64,000 nt of DNA from an uncultured Flavobacteriales bacterium (GCA_959608625.1 CAUHQV010000004.1:1-64000), one strand, 5' to 3'. Positions 26,110 through 34,709 are shown, counted from the first letter of the stretch. Notes: a model not told the origin generated them from the letters alone. Program-made: numbers and translations.

Positions 26110-26123
26110 GACAATTGTGTTTT
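26050..26123. repeat. 74-bp inverted repeat, right copy
   Basis: Partner of 19835-19908 in opposite orientation, 3 mismatches by eye. Confidence 0.85.
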
Positions 26124-26609
26124 GGTTAGTAGTGTAAAAAAGTGAGCTTGAATACTTTTCCGGCGGGTATGGTTCGCTCGGATGGGAGGGAGATGATGTC
26201 AGACTCAAAATATTTTACAGGAAATGCCTGCTATCTAATATTGTGTGTCCGGCATGAAAATACAAAATTGAAACCGGAATGTCAATGCTTACTGGAAAAA
26301 AGCTAATAAATTATTTTTCATTGCCTCCAAATAGAATATTTTAATTAGAAAAAAGAAAAATACAGAACCGTACAAAGCGTACGTAAGAAATAATACAGCC
26401 GAGACTGGCTGTTGGGATCGTATGGTTTTGCTAAAATAACAAAATATTTTTTTACAACAAAAATTATTTTTTTGGTTATAGGAAAGCACTTTCGACCAGG
26501 CCAATGGGGGTGAGAGTATATGATATAATCGGGGTAGAAACCGCGCATAGAAAAAGCTCCAAAACCACAAAAGGCGGTTTGGATACGGGATTTATTGTGT
26601 GCTTTTCAG
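26110..26609. other. AT-rich intergenic region
   Basis: 500 bp between the lipoprotein gene and the 3' end of the channel gene, clearly more AT-rich than the surroundings, with many A/T runs. Open frames here encode Phe-rich low-quality sequence and I do not call them. No tRNA, terminator or repeat beyond the 74-bp copy at its edge. Confidence 0.5.
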
Positions 26610-27344
26610 TTACTGATCGGTTTTTGCCGGAGTCGGATTGGATTTCTTTGGGGCTCCTGGTTGCTTTTTGCCCAAAAACAGATTTGTCACATATACGGTC
26701 AATATCGGGAACATAAGCATTCCCAATCCGGCCAGAAAAACAGAGAGGATACGCCCTGTAGCCGTTACGGCGTAGATATTCGATCCTACAGTGGTCACAT
26801 TCATCGAGGCCCACCAAAGTGCATCCTGGTAATCCTTCACCGCGGGATTTACATTCACTTCGAGGGCAAAAAAGGCCAAACTCGCAAAATAGACGTTCGC
26901 CACGAGCATCAGTACGTAGGATATAAAGAGGCTGGATATTTTATTGCTTGTAAACCAGCCGACCACCATCGCTAAAGCATAGCCGCCCCGGAGCAGGGGA
27001 ATAAAGCGGATGAAATACGTAAATTCGGTATCAAAAGTCCATTGATAATGGTTAATGATACTTTGGTAGGGAATAGAAACCAGTAAAAAGAGGAAATGGG
27101 AGCGAAAATACTTCCATTTATTATCCGCCATCAGGAATTCCAGAAGGAAACAGAATAAAAACCATAAGCAGATCCAAAACTGGACTTTTAAATAGTATGA
27201 TTGCTCGTAAAAGGAAATCCCTTTGAATGTGTCGAGGGAAATGCTGATCACTAAAAAAAGGCACATTAACAATATGGAAATATGTAAAACATCCGATATT
27301 CCCTTTTTATGAGATAAAATACCGCGTCCGAATATATTCTTCAT
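26610..27344 (-). CDS. K+-channel-like membrane protein with atypical filter
   Basis: A 244-residue inner-membrane protein with about six hydrophobic segments, the plan of a voltage-gated-like (6-TM) ion channel. The last two segments flank 'ALWWASMNVTTVGSNIYAVTATGRIL', a pore loop with TTVGSN at residues 184-189 where K+ channels normally have T-VGYG. An Arg-containing segment (FIRFIPLLRGG, about 111-121) resembles a short S4. The ion selected is therefore uncertain. The C-terminal tail is short and Lys/Pro-rich, with no RCK domain. Gene is AT-richer than neighbours and stands alone. Confidence 0.75.
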   Translation of the reverse strand: MKNIFGRGILSHKKGISDVLHISILLMCLFLVISISLDTFKGISFYEQSYYLKVQFWICLWFLFCFLLEFLMADNKWKYFRSHFLFLLVSIPYQSIINHYQWTFDTEFTYFIRFIPLLRGGYALAMVVGWFTSNKISSLFISYVLMLVANVYFASLAFFALEVNVNPAVKDYQDALWWASMNVTTVGSNIYAVTATGRILSVFLAGLGMLMFPILTVYVTNLFLGKKQPGAPKKSNPTPAKTDQ

Positions 27345-27503
27345 GATCTGCTTTTTGGTTTGGGTTTAATGGTCCGTGAATTTTTAAGACGGCGCGCCTT
27401 TTGGCATCAGAAAGATAATGAAATTTGAAGAAAGGCGCATCCTTTTTTTGAAATACTTTCGGCCATCCCCGATGAGTGCACAGCCTCCGGATTCCCCAAA
27501 TAA

Positions 27504-27532
27504 TACAACCCGTTCGCAGGGAACGGGTTGTA
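27504..27532 (-). terminator. Terminator of tRNA-Met
   Basis: A perfect 12-bp stem TACAACCCGTTC / GAACGGGTTGTA with a 5-nt loop, 9 bp after the tRNA 3' end on the minus strand. Confidence 0.75.
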
Positions 27533-27541
27533 TGAATCTCG

Positions 27542-27615
27542 TAGCGAGGGGGGGGCATGATCCCCCGACCTCCGGGTTATGAATCCGACGCTCTAGCCAG
27601 CTGAGCTACCTCGCC
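27542..27615 (-). tRNA. tRNA-Met (CAT anticodon)
   Basis: The cloverleaf folds from GGCGAGG at the 5' end pairing with CCTCGCT at the 3' end (G1-U72 wobble), D-arm GCTC/GAGC, anticodon loop TTCATAA and a 5-bp G-C T-stem. No CCA is encoded. The T-loop is ATCATGC, not TTCRANY. G1-U72 argues against the initiator, so elongator Met is likeliest; a lysidine-modified tRNA-Ile(CAT) is possible but less so. Confidence 0.85.
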
Positions 27616-27746
27616 ATTTTCGGTTTGAAAACGATTGCAAAAGTATATAAATATTATTTTTCGGCCAAGTAAAAATGGGACTTTTTTTCTTTTTATTTGT
27701 AATGCGAAATATATACCTTGCGCCCGTAAAACCCTAATAACCCAAT

Positions 27747-28139
27747 ATGGCAGAAAAGCAAAAATACCATATAGAATACCTTGTAAAAGCATCTGTAGAG
27801 ATGCTATATCAATATATATCCACTGCATCTGGTCTCGGTGAATGGTTTTCCGATGCGGCGGTTTCCCGGGGAAGTTCCTATACGTTCATCTGGGCGGGAA
27901 GCGAAGAAGAGGCTACACTCATCGCCCGCCGGGAAGATTCGTTGGTGCGGTTCCGCTGGAAAGCCGACGAAGGGGAGAAATATTACTTCGAAATAAAGAT
28001 CGAAGAAGATGAATTGACGGGGGATGTCGCACTGACTATCACTGATTTCGCTTATCCCGAAGAACTGAATGAAGCGCGCCAGGTATGGAATAATTCCGTG
28101 GTCAATCTCCGCAATGTAATAGGGGCGCAGGTGAGCTGA
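27747..28139 (+). CDS. START-like (SRPBCC) domain protein
   Basis: A 130-residue cytoplasmic protein with the fold pattern of Bacteroidetes START-like proteins: 'KYHIEYLVKASVEMLYQYISTASGLGEWFSD' at the N-terminus, then 'YTFIWAGSEEEATLI' and 'LVRFRWKADE' strands and a long C-terminal helix 'EARQVWNNSVVNLRNVIG'. The ligand is unknown. The stop overlaps the start of the next gene by 1 bp (TGATG), so the two are translationally coupled. Confidence 0.85.
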   Translation: MAEKQKYHIEYLVKASVEMLYQYISTASGLGEWFSDAAVSRGSSYTFIWAGSEEEATLIARREDSLVRFRWKADEGEKYYFEIKIEEDELTGDVALTITDFAYPEELNEARQVWNNSVVNLRNVIGAQVS

Positions 28140-28813
28140 TGGGTAAGATAAAAGACATCGTAAAAGCCAATGTTCCGTTTCTGCTCCCCTGCCTTGTGTT
28201 TTGGACAGCGGCAGCGGCAGCGCTTGTTTTTTGTGATAAAGTTCCCCTACAGGTGGCCTTCAATTCGCTCCATACGCCTTTTCAGAATGATATGTGGCTG
28301 GCCGTTACCGCGCTGGGCGGATCGGTCTTTTGTATTTGTGTCCTGTTGACAGGAACGCTGTTCTCCTACCGTTATATGGTAAGCGGGATCACATCCATAC
28401 TGATTGCCATGGGGATCACGACCCTACTCAAATACGCCATCGAGATGCCGCGCCCTTCGGTTGAACTGGCCCAGGCCGGACTCTTGGGAGGAATGGATTT
28501 GGTGGAAGGGTACTCGCTCCGGGAAACGCTCAGTTTTCCTTCCGGGCATACGACTGCCGCATTCTGTTTGCTTACCACGCTGGCCCTGTTCGCGCGCCGG
28601 AGTTGGGTGAAAGTGGCATTGTTTCTCGTCGCTTTTGGGGTGGCGTATAGCCGTATTTACCTGATGCAGCACTTTCTGTCGGATGTATTGGCCGGTTCGG
28701 TGATCGGAACGGTTACGGCAGTGATGGTCTATGCCTATGTCCGGGATGCACGCTGGATCGACTTCGGGCGGCCGCTCGTTTCTCCCCGCCTGTACGGATG
28801 GAAAAAGAAATAA
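28139..28813 (+). CDS. PAP2-family membrane phosphatase
   Basis: A 224-residue membrane protein with about six helices. The three PAP2 motifs are present: 'KYAIEMPRPS', 'FPSGHTTAA' and 'YSRIYLMQHFLSDVLAG'. The family removes phosphate from lipid pyrophosphates or phosphatidic acid, with the active site at the periplasmic face. The substrate cannot be chosen from sequence. Coupled to the START-like gene upstream. Confidence 0.9.
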   Translation: MGKIKDIVKANVPFLLPCLVFWTAAAAALVFCDKVPLQVAFNSLHTPFQNDMWLAVTALGGSVFCICVLLTGTLFSYRYMVSGITSILIAMGITTLLKYAIEMPRPSVELAQAGLLGGMDLVEGYSLRETLSFPSGHTTAAFCLLTTLALFARRSWVKVALFLVAFGVAYSRIYLMQHFLSDVLAGSVIGTVTAVMVYAYVRDARWIDFGRPLVSPRLYGWKKK

Positions 28814-28825
28814 TCGGATAAATTT

Positions 28826-28868
28826 AAAAAATAGAAAAGGCGGGAAATCCCTGCCTTTTCTATTTTTT
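28826..28868. terminator. Bidirectional terminator between PAP2 and PHP genes
   Basis: A perfect 16-bp stem (28826-28841 with 28853-28868) with A6 and T6 ends, between convergent genes. Confidence 0.9.
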
Positions 28869-28877
28869 GTCAACGAT

Positions 28878-29768
28878 TTATACCCGACTTTTCAGCAGCC
28901 GGAGGGAATTATTTAAATAGTCTTCAAAGCGGGGATCGGACTTAAACTGCCCGATATTGATCAAGGGCTTGGTCTTTCCATGAAAATCGCTTCCGCAGGT
29001 CATGATCGCTTTTCGCGATCGAACTAACGAAGCGAAATAGAGGATCTGATCGGTATCGTGGTAGTTGTTGAAGACCTCCAGGCCTTCTGCGCCCTTTTCC
29101 AGCAGCTCCTGGGCGATGTGTTCTTTTCCCCGGAGGTTCAGGCCCGGATGGGCCACGATCGGTATGCCTCCGTTATCTTTGATCATTTCGATCGCACTGC
29201 GGTAACTTATATAATCAATGGGCGCGAATGCGGGTTTGCCTTGGGCGAAGTAATCCAGGTAGAAATTGATATAGGGCATATCGCTTCTCTCTCCGCCTTC
29301 CATATAGGGGGAAAGCGCCGGGGAGTGGTATTTTTCGTCCGACAGCAGGATTTCGGCGATCAATTCGCCCGTAGGCAGTTTGCCGTCCGCTGCGGCTAAA
29401 ACAGTCTGCGCATCTATGGCAAACCCCAGTTGGTTTATATTGCCTATCATTTCCGCGAACGAATCCATCGCTTTGGAAAAAACGGATTCTTCCAGCCGGA
29501 GGAAATCCGGGGACTTCCAGTCTACCCGATAGCCCAGCACGTGCAGGTCGGTACCCTTGTAATTGCAATCTATCTCGATGCCCGGTATAAAATCAATGCC
29601 TGCCAGCCGCGCTAAAGTAGCGGCTTCCTCTACGCCTTTTACCGAATTGTGATCCGTAAGGGAGAAAAAACCGACCTTCTGTTCCTGGCATTTGCCGATA
29701 ATGCCGGGAATCCCGAACTCTCCGTCGCTGCTGTAATCGGAGTGAATATGCAGATCGGTATCGACCAT
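28878..29768 (-). CDS. PHP-domain metal-dependent phosphoesterase
   Basis: A 296-residue cytoplasmic protein. 'DTDLHIHSDYSSDGEF' and 'FSLTDHNSVKGVEEA' give the His/Asp metal ligands of the PHP fold, 'IPGIEIDCNYKG' and 'PIVAHPGLNLRG' further ones, and 'TCGSDFHGKTKP' the last. It looks like the RnaAM/YciV-TrpH group, which includes a 5'-3' exonuclease acting on short RNA and nucleotide phosphatases. The precise substrate is open. Ends at a strong terminator. Confidence 0.85.
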   Translation of the reverse strand: MVDTDLHIHSDYSSDGEFGIPGIIGKCQEQKVGFFSLTDHNSVKGVEEAATLARLAGIDFIPGIEIDCNYKGTDLHVLGYRVDWKSPDFLRLEESVFSKAMDSFAEMIGNINQLGFAIDAQTVLAAADGKLPTGELIAEILLSDEKYHSPALSPYMEGGERSDMPYINFYLDYFAQGKPAFAPIDYISYRSAIEMIKDNGGIPIVAHPGLNLRGKEHIAQELLEKGAEGLEVFNNYHDTDQILYFASLVRSRKAIMTCGSDFHGKTKPLINIGQFKSDPRFEDYLNNSLRLLKSRV

Positions 29769-29818
29769 ATTTTATTGTTTTTCGAGTGATTATTTAGGTT
29801 GTAACAATATGCGCCTTG

Positions 29819-31495
29819 TTATTCGGCCGATAAGCGGTTCTGCCGGAGCAGTTCGCGGGCGTGTTCCATGGCTGCGGCGGTAATGTCGGCCCCGCTGATC
29901 ATCTGTGCCAGCTCCGTTGTCCTTTCGTTTTCGTCTAGAACGGCTATCCGGGAAAGGGTAGTGCCGTTCTCCTCTTCCTTGAAGACTTTGTAATGCCGGT
30001 CGCCCCGCGAGGCGATCTGCGGGAGGTGGGTAATGGCGACGACCTGCATATGCCGGGACATATCCTGCATGATGCGCCCCATCCGGTCGGCGATATCGCC
30101 CGATACGCCGGTGTCTATTTCGTCGAATACCACCGAGGGGAGATCGGCCCGGCGCGCCAGGGCGTATTTCACGGCCAGCATGATGCGCGAGAGTTCTCCT
30201 CCGGAGGCTACTTTTTCCACCTGTGCCGGCGTCTGGCCGAGGTTTGCCGAAAAAAGGAACGAGATATTGTCGGCCCCCGCTTCGGTAAAATGCCCCGCAG
30301 GCGATACTTCTACCTGGAATTCGGCGTTGGCCATCCCGAGGGAGCGCACGGTGGCCGTAATCTCGTCCGAGAGTTTTCCGGCGGCTTCCTGCCGGGCTTC
30401 GGACAATTCTTTTGCGGCCTGTTCGAGGGCATTCCTTGCGTCCGACAGGTTTTTCTGTACGGTTTCAATCTCTTCTTCGATGTTCTCCAATCCGGATACC
30501 TCACTGCGCAATTCTTCGCGCAGGCGGATCAGCGAAACTATATCCGGGACACCATGTTTGCGCTCGAGGGAGTAGAGGGTATCCAGCCGGGCGGAGCTGC
30601 GTTCGAGCAGATCCGGGTCGCCGTCGTTGTCCGCCAGGTAGGAGGAAACCTGTGTCGCGATATCCTTGAGTTCGATCAGGGCGCTTTCAGCCCTTTCGGC
30701 CAAGTGATCTTCGCCCGGAAAGTATTTGTCGTTCTTGCGCAGCAGGTGGTAAACCTCCGCCAGCCGGAGGAGTATGCCGGTACCTTCCGCATCCATCAGT
30801 TGGGTGATACCGAAAAGGTCGGCCGTTATCTGCTGGGCGTTTTCCAGGCGGGCGCAGAGGTTTTCCAGTTCTTCCTGTTCGTTCTCATCCTTCAGGGCTG
30901 CCTTGTCCAGTTCGTCCAGCAAATAACGGTTATAGTCCTGTGTTTTGGACAGTTCCGCTTTTCGGGTGTTCAAGAGCTCCAACCGGGATTCGAGCGTGCG
31001 GTATCCGGCAAATGCCTTGCGGTATCGTGTAAGCAATACAGCATTGCCGGCGTATTTGTCTGCGATCCCGATCCGGTATTCGTGGCGGGACAGCAGCAGG
31101 CTTTGGTGCTGGGAATGAACGTCTACCAACAGGGAAGACAGCTCGTTCAGGGTATCCAGCAGCACGGGCGTATCGTTGACGAAAGCCCGCGATTTCCCAC
31201 CTGGAAGGATTTCCCGGCGAATGATGGTCTGGGGCTCATAATCGAGGTCGTACTCCGCAAAAAAGGTTTCCATATCCCTGTCCCCGATGTCCACCGTGAG
31301 CTCTACGACACATTTGCGGTCCTTGTCGCGAAGGGCCGACAAGTCGGCGCGGGCGCCCGTAGCCAGGGCCAGGGCCCCCAGGATGATGGATTTTCCCGCC
31401 CCGGTCTCGCCGGTAAGAATGGAAAGACCGCTCGCGGGCTCCACCTGCAGGTGGTCTATCAGGGCATAGTTGGAAACGCTGAGTTTTTTTATCAT
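29819..31495 (-). CDS. recN: DNA repair protein RecN
   Basis: A 558-residue SMC-like ATPase that helps repair double-strand breaks. N-terminal 'MIKKLSVSNYALIDHLQVE' and Walker A 'LTGETGAGKSIILGAL', central coiled coils (about residues 160-345), and C-terminal 'VASGGELSRIMLAVK' signature with 'VVFDEIDTGVSG' Walker B. I start it at the ATG at 31495, where the conserved sequence begins; 20 more open codons upstream look non-coding. Confidence 0.96.
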   Translation of the reverse strand: MIKKLSVSNYALIDHLQVEPASGLSILTGETGAGKSIILGALALATGARADLSALRDKDRKCVVELTVDIGDRDMETFFAEYDLDYEPQTIIRREILPGGKSRAFVNDTPVLLDTLNELSSLLVDVHSQHQSLLLSRHEYRIGIADKYAGNAVLLTRYRKAFAGYRTLESRLELLNTRKAELSKTQDYNRYLLDELDKAALKDENEQEELENLCARLENAQQITADLFGITQLMDAEGTGILLRLAEVYHLLRKNDKYFPGEDHLAERAESALIELKDIATQVSSYLADNDGDPDLLERSSARLDTLYSLERKHGVPDIVSLIRLREELRSEVSGLENIEEEIETVQKNLSDARNALEQAAKELSEARQEAAGKLSDEITATVRSLGMANAEFQVEVSPAGHFTEAGADNISFLFSANLGQTPAQVEKVASGGELSRIMLAVKYALARRADLPSVVFDEIDTGVSGDIADRMGRIMQDMSRHMQVVAITHLPQIASRGDRHYKVFKEEENGTTLSRIAVLDENERTTELAQMISGADITAAAMEHARELLRQNRLSAE

Positions 31496-31657
31496 CGGAT
31501 AGGGATGAGGAACGTTTTTCGTTACCCAAAGATAGTGTACTTTTTGCAAACGCATAGGAGGCTTTTGATTTTTTTATAGTCGATAACAAAATATCATCAT
31601 ATATAACATTTTGATATTCAGGAAACTAAAATATTAACGCAAAAAAATCAGGGGTGA

Positions 31658-31689
31658 TTGCTTTTTTATGGAATATTGTCCTATATTTG
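31658..31689 (+). promoter_or_regulatory. Promoter-like element in the recN-dnaB gap
   Basis: TTGC at 31658, 20-nt spacer, TATATTTG at 31682-31689. Good match to the Bacteroidetes pattern. Predicted start about 31696. Confidence 0.55.
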
Positions 31690-31695
31690 TGGTGT

Positions 31696-31918
31696 TGGTG
31701 TACGGGATACAGGGTGTCGGAAAACACCGGTCCGGAAACTAACAGTCCTAACAACTAACATCAATTTTGTTTTTTGATTTTTTATACAACACACACAACT
31801 GGATTTTAAAGTTACTATGGATTAGAGGGCGGCATTTTACTTCAGTATTTCCTTCGTTTCGTCTATGACGCCCTAGAGAGAATGTACACCCGGAGAGAAA
31901 ACTCCGGGTGTATTTTTT
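31696..31918 (+). ncRNA. Candidate small RNA or dnaB leader
   Basis: A region of about 220 nt bounded by a promoter-like element and an intrinsic-terminator-like hairpin. Internal helices are possible: GGTGT/ACACC at 31713-31728, and GGGCGGCA with TGACGCCC (about 31827 to 31873). GGTGTAC at 31697-31703 is complementary to GTACACC at 31884-31890, the left side of the terminator, so an alternative fold exists. I do not recognise the family. Confidence 0.3.
31885..31912 (+). terminator. Intrinsic terminator upstream of dnaB
   Basis: A perfect 11-bp stem TACACCCGGAG / CTCCGGGTGTA with loop AGAAAA, then TTTTTT. It lies 88 bp before dnaB in the dnaB direction. Confidence 0.75.
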
Positions 31919-32000
31919 ACGTATACGTATGTGGAAAAGTTGTTAGCAACAAATTTCCCCGCTCCGGGATTTCCCCGGAAAAAACCGTAGCTTTACCCTC

Positions 32001-33590
32001 ATGGAAAATGCCAAAAAAAATGCCGCCAGAAAGCCTTCTGCGGTGCCTTCGGTCGTGTCCCTGGAGGCCGGAAAACTCCCTCCCCAGGCCGTCGAGTTCG
32101 AACAGGCCGTCCTGGGAGCCATGATGATAGACCATCGCGCCGTGGACCGGGTAGTGAATATATTCCAGGAGAATGACGAGGTATTCTACCGGCCGGAACA
32201 CCGCCATATATACAGCGCCGTCGTCCGGCTGTACAACGATACCAAACCGATAGACCTGCTGACGGTCGGCAATGAACTGCGTTCGGCCGGGCTGCTCGAT
32301 GCGGTGGGTGGCGATTTTTACCTTGTACAACTTACACAAAAGGTAAGTTCGGCCGCCAATATCGAATTCCACGCCCGCGTGGTGCAGCAAAAGTATTTCC
32401 AGCGGGAACTCATCCTGTTGTCCACCGACATCATCAATAAATCGTACGACGATTCCACCGACGTGTTCGACCTGCTGGACGATGCGGAATCTGCCATTTT
32501 CAATATCACCAATACCAACATCAAAAAATCCTACGAGAAAGCGGAGGACCTGGTGCATCAGGCCATCAAGCGGATCGAGGAACTCTCGAAACAGGAAGGG
32601 GGTATCAGCGGTCTTCCGTCCGGTTTCCGCGAAATAGATAAGTGTACAGCAGGTTGGCAGGGCAGCGACCTGGTGGTGATCGCCGCCCGCCCGGGTATGG
32701 GTAAGACGGCATTCGTGGTATCGATGGCCAAAAATATGGCGATCCGCCATGAAGTGCCGGTGGCATTGTTCAGCCTGGAGATGTCCTCGGTACAGCTTAT
32801 CACCCGTATGATCAGTTCGGAGACAGGCATTACGTCCAACAAACTCCGCGAGGGCAGCCTTCAGCAATATGAATGGGATATTCTGTACCAAAAAGTAAAG
32901 GACTTGGAAAAGGCCCAGATCTATATCGATGAAACCCCGGGGCTTTCCCTGTTGGAATTCCGGGCCAAAGCCCGCCGGTTGGTATCGCAGGGGGTGAAGA
33001 TACTCATTGTCGACTATCTCCAACTGATGACCGTAGGCGGCAAGAACGGACCCGGCAACCGCGAACAGGAAATATCGATGATCTCCCGCACCCTGAAGGC
33101 CGTAGCTAAGGAACTGAATGTGCCGGTGATCGCCCTTTCACAGCTTTCCCGGGGCGTAGAGGCCCAAACGGGACAAAAGCGCCCTTCGCTCCAGCACCTG
33201 CGCGAATCGGGGGCTATCGAACAGGATGCGGATATCGTAAGCTTCATTTACCGTCCGGAGTACTACAATTTCGACACCTGGGAAGACGGGACACCTACCG
33301 CCGGGCAGGCGGAATTCATCATTGCCAAACACCGTAACGGCGATTTGCGCAATATCCGTCTTTCGTTCGTGGGGCCGCTGGCCCAGTTTTCCGACCTGGA
33401 AACGACAGGCAGCGCTCCCTCGGGCGGACAGGGCTTCGACGTACAGGACGGATACGAATCGAAAATAAACGGCGCGTTCGGCGGTGGCAGCGGGTTCGAC
33501 CCGCGGGGCCTGCCGGCCGATGCGTTCGACAGCAAGATCAACCGTCCATCCGGAAATGCGGGCGGTGGTGAAGATGAAATGCCTTTTTAA
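32001..33590 (+). CDS. dnaB: Replicative DNA helicase DnaB
   Basis: A 529-residue hexameric helicase. The N-terminal domain starts at 'PPQAVEFEQAVLGAMMID'; the RecA-like domain has Walker A 'ARPGMGKTAFVVSMA' near residue 228 and 'ILIVDYLQLM' as Walker B, then 'REQEISMISRTLKAVAKELNVPVIALSQLSR'. No intein. The C-terminus is extended beyond 'VGPLAQFSDL' by ~70 Gly/Ser-rich residues, a probably disordered tail. Followed after 12 bp by a SUFU-like gene in the same operon. Confidence 0.97.
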   Translation: MENAKKNAARKPSAVPSVVSLEAGKLPPQAVEFEQAVLGAMMIDHRAVDRVVNIFQENDEVFYRPEHRHIYSAVVRLYNDTKPIDLLTVGNELRSAGLLDAVGGDFYLVQLTQKVSSAANIEFHARVVQQKYFQRELILLSTDIINKSYDDSTDVFDLLDDAESAIFNITNTNIKKSYEKAEDLVHQAIKRIEELSKQEGGISGLPSGFREIDKCTAGWQGSDLVVIAARPGMGKTAFVVSMAKNMAIRHEVPVALFSLEMSSVQLITRMISSETGITSNKLREGSLQQYEWDILYQKVKDLEKAQIYIDETPGLSLLEFRAKARRLVSQGVKILIVDYLQLMTVGGKNGPGNREQEISMISRTLKAVAKELNVPVIALSQLSRGVEAQTGQKRPSLQHLRESGAIEQDADIVSFIYRPEYYNFDTWEDGTPTAGQAEFIIAKHRNGDLRNIRLSFVGPLAQFSDLETTGSAPSGGQGFDVQDGYESKINGAFGGGSGFDPRGLPADAFDSKINRPSGNAGGGEDEMPF

Positions 33591-33602
33591 CCACAGATAA
33601 CG

Positions 33603-34709
33603 ATGGATAAGAATATCATTTGCAGCGCGTATTTCCCCAAGACGGATACCCATGCGTTAGTGCAGGAAGAAAACAACAGCGTATACCTGTACCTTTATAT
33701 CCGTCCGGAAGGCGGCGATACCGAGATACGGGCCTCCTGGGTGCGCAATTACGCCAAGGCGATAGACTCGGTCGATAAAAAAGCGATGGAGGCGGGCCTT
33801 CAGCCCCGTATGCCGCTCAAAGCATGCAACCATCCCTTAGGCGCGCCTAAGTTCAATCCGGCCGACCTGCGCATCGTTTTCCTGGAGGATGGCGATGGGG
33901 CGGCCCTGTATGAAAAGGATTCCCTGTTGGCCGTAATCCCCGGATGGGCGTCCAGCGGCGAATTTACGGGCTATGCCCGCGATGCGATAGGCACTTCGCC
34001 TTTTGCCTGGGAACTGGGCACGCCTGAACAGAACGACATCTACAAGAGGGTGGAACAGGCCGATGCCTATTGGAAAAGCATGCAGGACAATGCGGCTTGG
34101 GAAGAGTTCCGCGATGGCCACCTGGCAGCTATCGAAAAAGCATACGGGAAACATACCGAATACTTGGTGGTGGACAATGGCTATTTCCCGCCCAAGGCGG
34201 TCGTAATGGTAAACAAAGGAGATGATGTATTCCTGTTCACCCTTGGAATGTCCCTGCTTCAGCAGCCGTCCGTGGAAATGTACAGTCAGTACCCCGAAGG
34301 CCTGCGCCGGGCCGAATTGGCGATGGGTATCCGCAAGGAATTGTTTGAAAAACACCGGGACGGATTTATCGCGTATCTCGTCGGACTGTCGGACATTCCG
34401 TGGAATTATACGACTTTTTTGGCCGACGGGCATACGGTGCTGTTCGATATCGAGCCGTTCAAGACAGTATTCACCAATGCATTGCTGCTCGACGGGGAAG
34501 CGAACTTTTCCGAGAAACTGTACGGGCGTTTCCGCGGGGATGCCGTGAACAACCTGTGGGTGGTTCCTATTACGGAAACGGAACAGCATTATGCCGAAGA
34601 GTTGGGCAACGAAGCCCTGGTGAAGAATGCACTGGATGCGCGCGGCCTAAAGATATTCGACGGGAAGGATCAGTTCGGCCCGCTGGCGGCGCCTGAAAAA
34701 AAGAAGTGA
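33603..34709 (+). CDS. Suppressor-of-fused (SUFU)-like domain protein
   Basis: A 368-residue cytoplasmic protein without signal or membrane segment. The C-terminal two thirds ('DNGYFPPKAVVMVNKGDDVFLFTLGMSLLQQPSVEMY...RRAELAMGIRKE') resembles bacterial SUFU-fold proteins, which often occur as immunity proteins or domains of unknown function. The N-terminal ~130 residues are a separate region with no recognised fold. It follows dnaB by 12 bp, so it is probably transcribed with it. No toxin gene is nearby, so an immunity role is not supported here. Confidence 0.6.
   Translation: MDKNIICSAYFPKTDTHALVQEENNSVYLYLYIRPEGGDTEIRASWVRNYAKAIDSVDKKAMEAGLQPRMPLKACNHPLGAPKFNPADLRIVFLEDGDGAALYEKDSLLAVIPGWASSGEFTGYARDAIGTSPFAWELGTPEQNDIYKRVEQADAYWKSMQDNAAWEEFRDGHLAAIEKAYGKHTEYLVVDNGYFPPKAVVMVNKGDDVFLFTLGMSLLQQPSVEMYSQYPEGLRRAELAMGIRKELFEKHRDGFIAYLVGLSDIPWNYTTFLADGHTVLFDIEPFKTVFTNALLLDGEANFSEKLYGRFRGDAVNNLWVVPITETEQHYAEELGNEALVKNALDARGLKIFDGKDQFGPLAAPEKKK

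Larger units (their letters stand above)
31496..32000 (+). other. recN-dnaB intergenic region with promoter and hairpin
   Basis: 505 bp between divergent genes. It contains a promoter-like sequence at 31658-31689, a candidate transcribed region to a terminator-like hairpin at 31885-31912, then about 90 bp before the dnaB ATG. No protein-coding frame is convincing. Confidence 0.55.

Noticed and set aside
26289..26570. 93-codon frame in the AT-rich gap
   Set aside because: Phe-rich hydrophobic translation from A/T runs, with no start context and no family likeness.
29993..31579. 528-codon antisense frame across recN
   Set aside because: Same reason: shadow of a conserved ATPase, with low-complexity Gly/Arg/Phe-rich translation.
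31715..31770. Signal-recognition-particle RNA
   Set aside because: GGTCCGGAAAC resembles the start of the SRP domain IV loop, but the strand after GGAA does not pair and the rest of the hallmark is missing.
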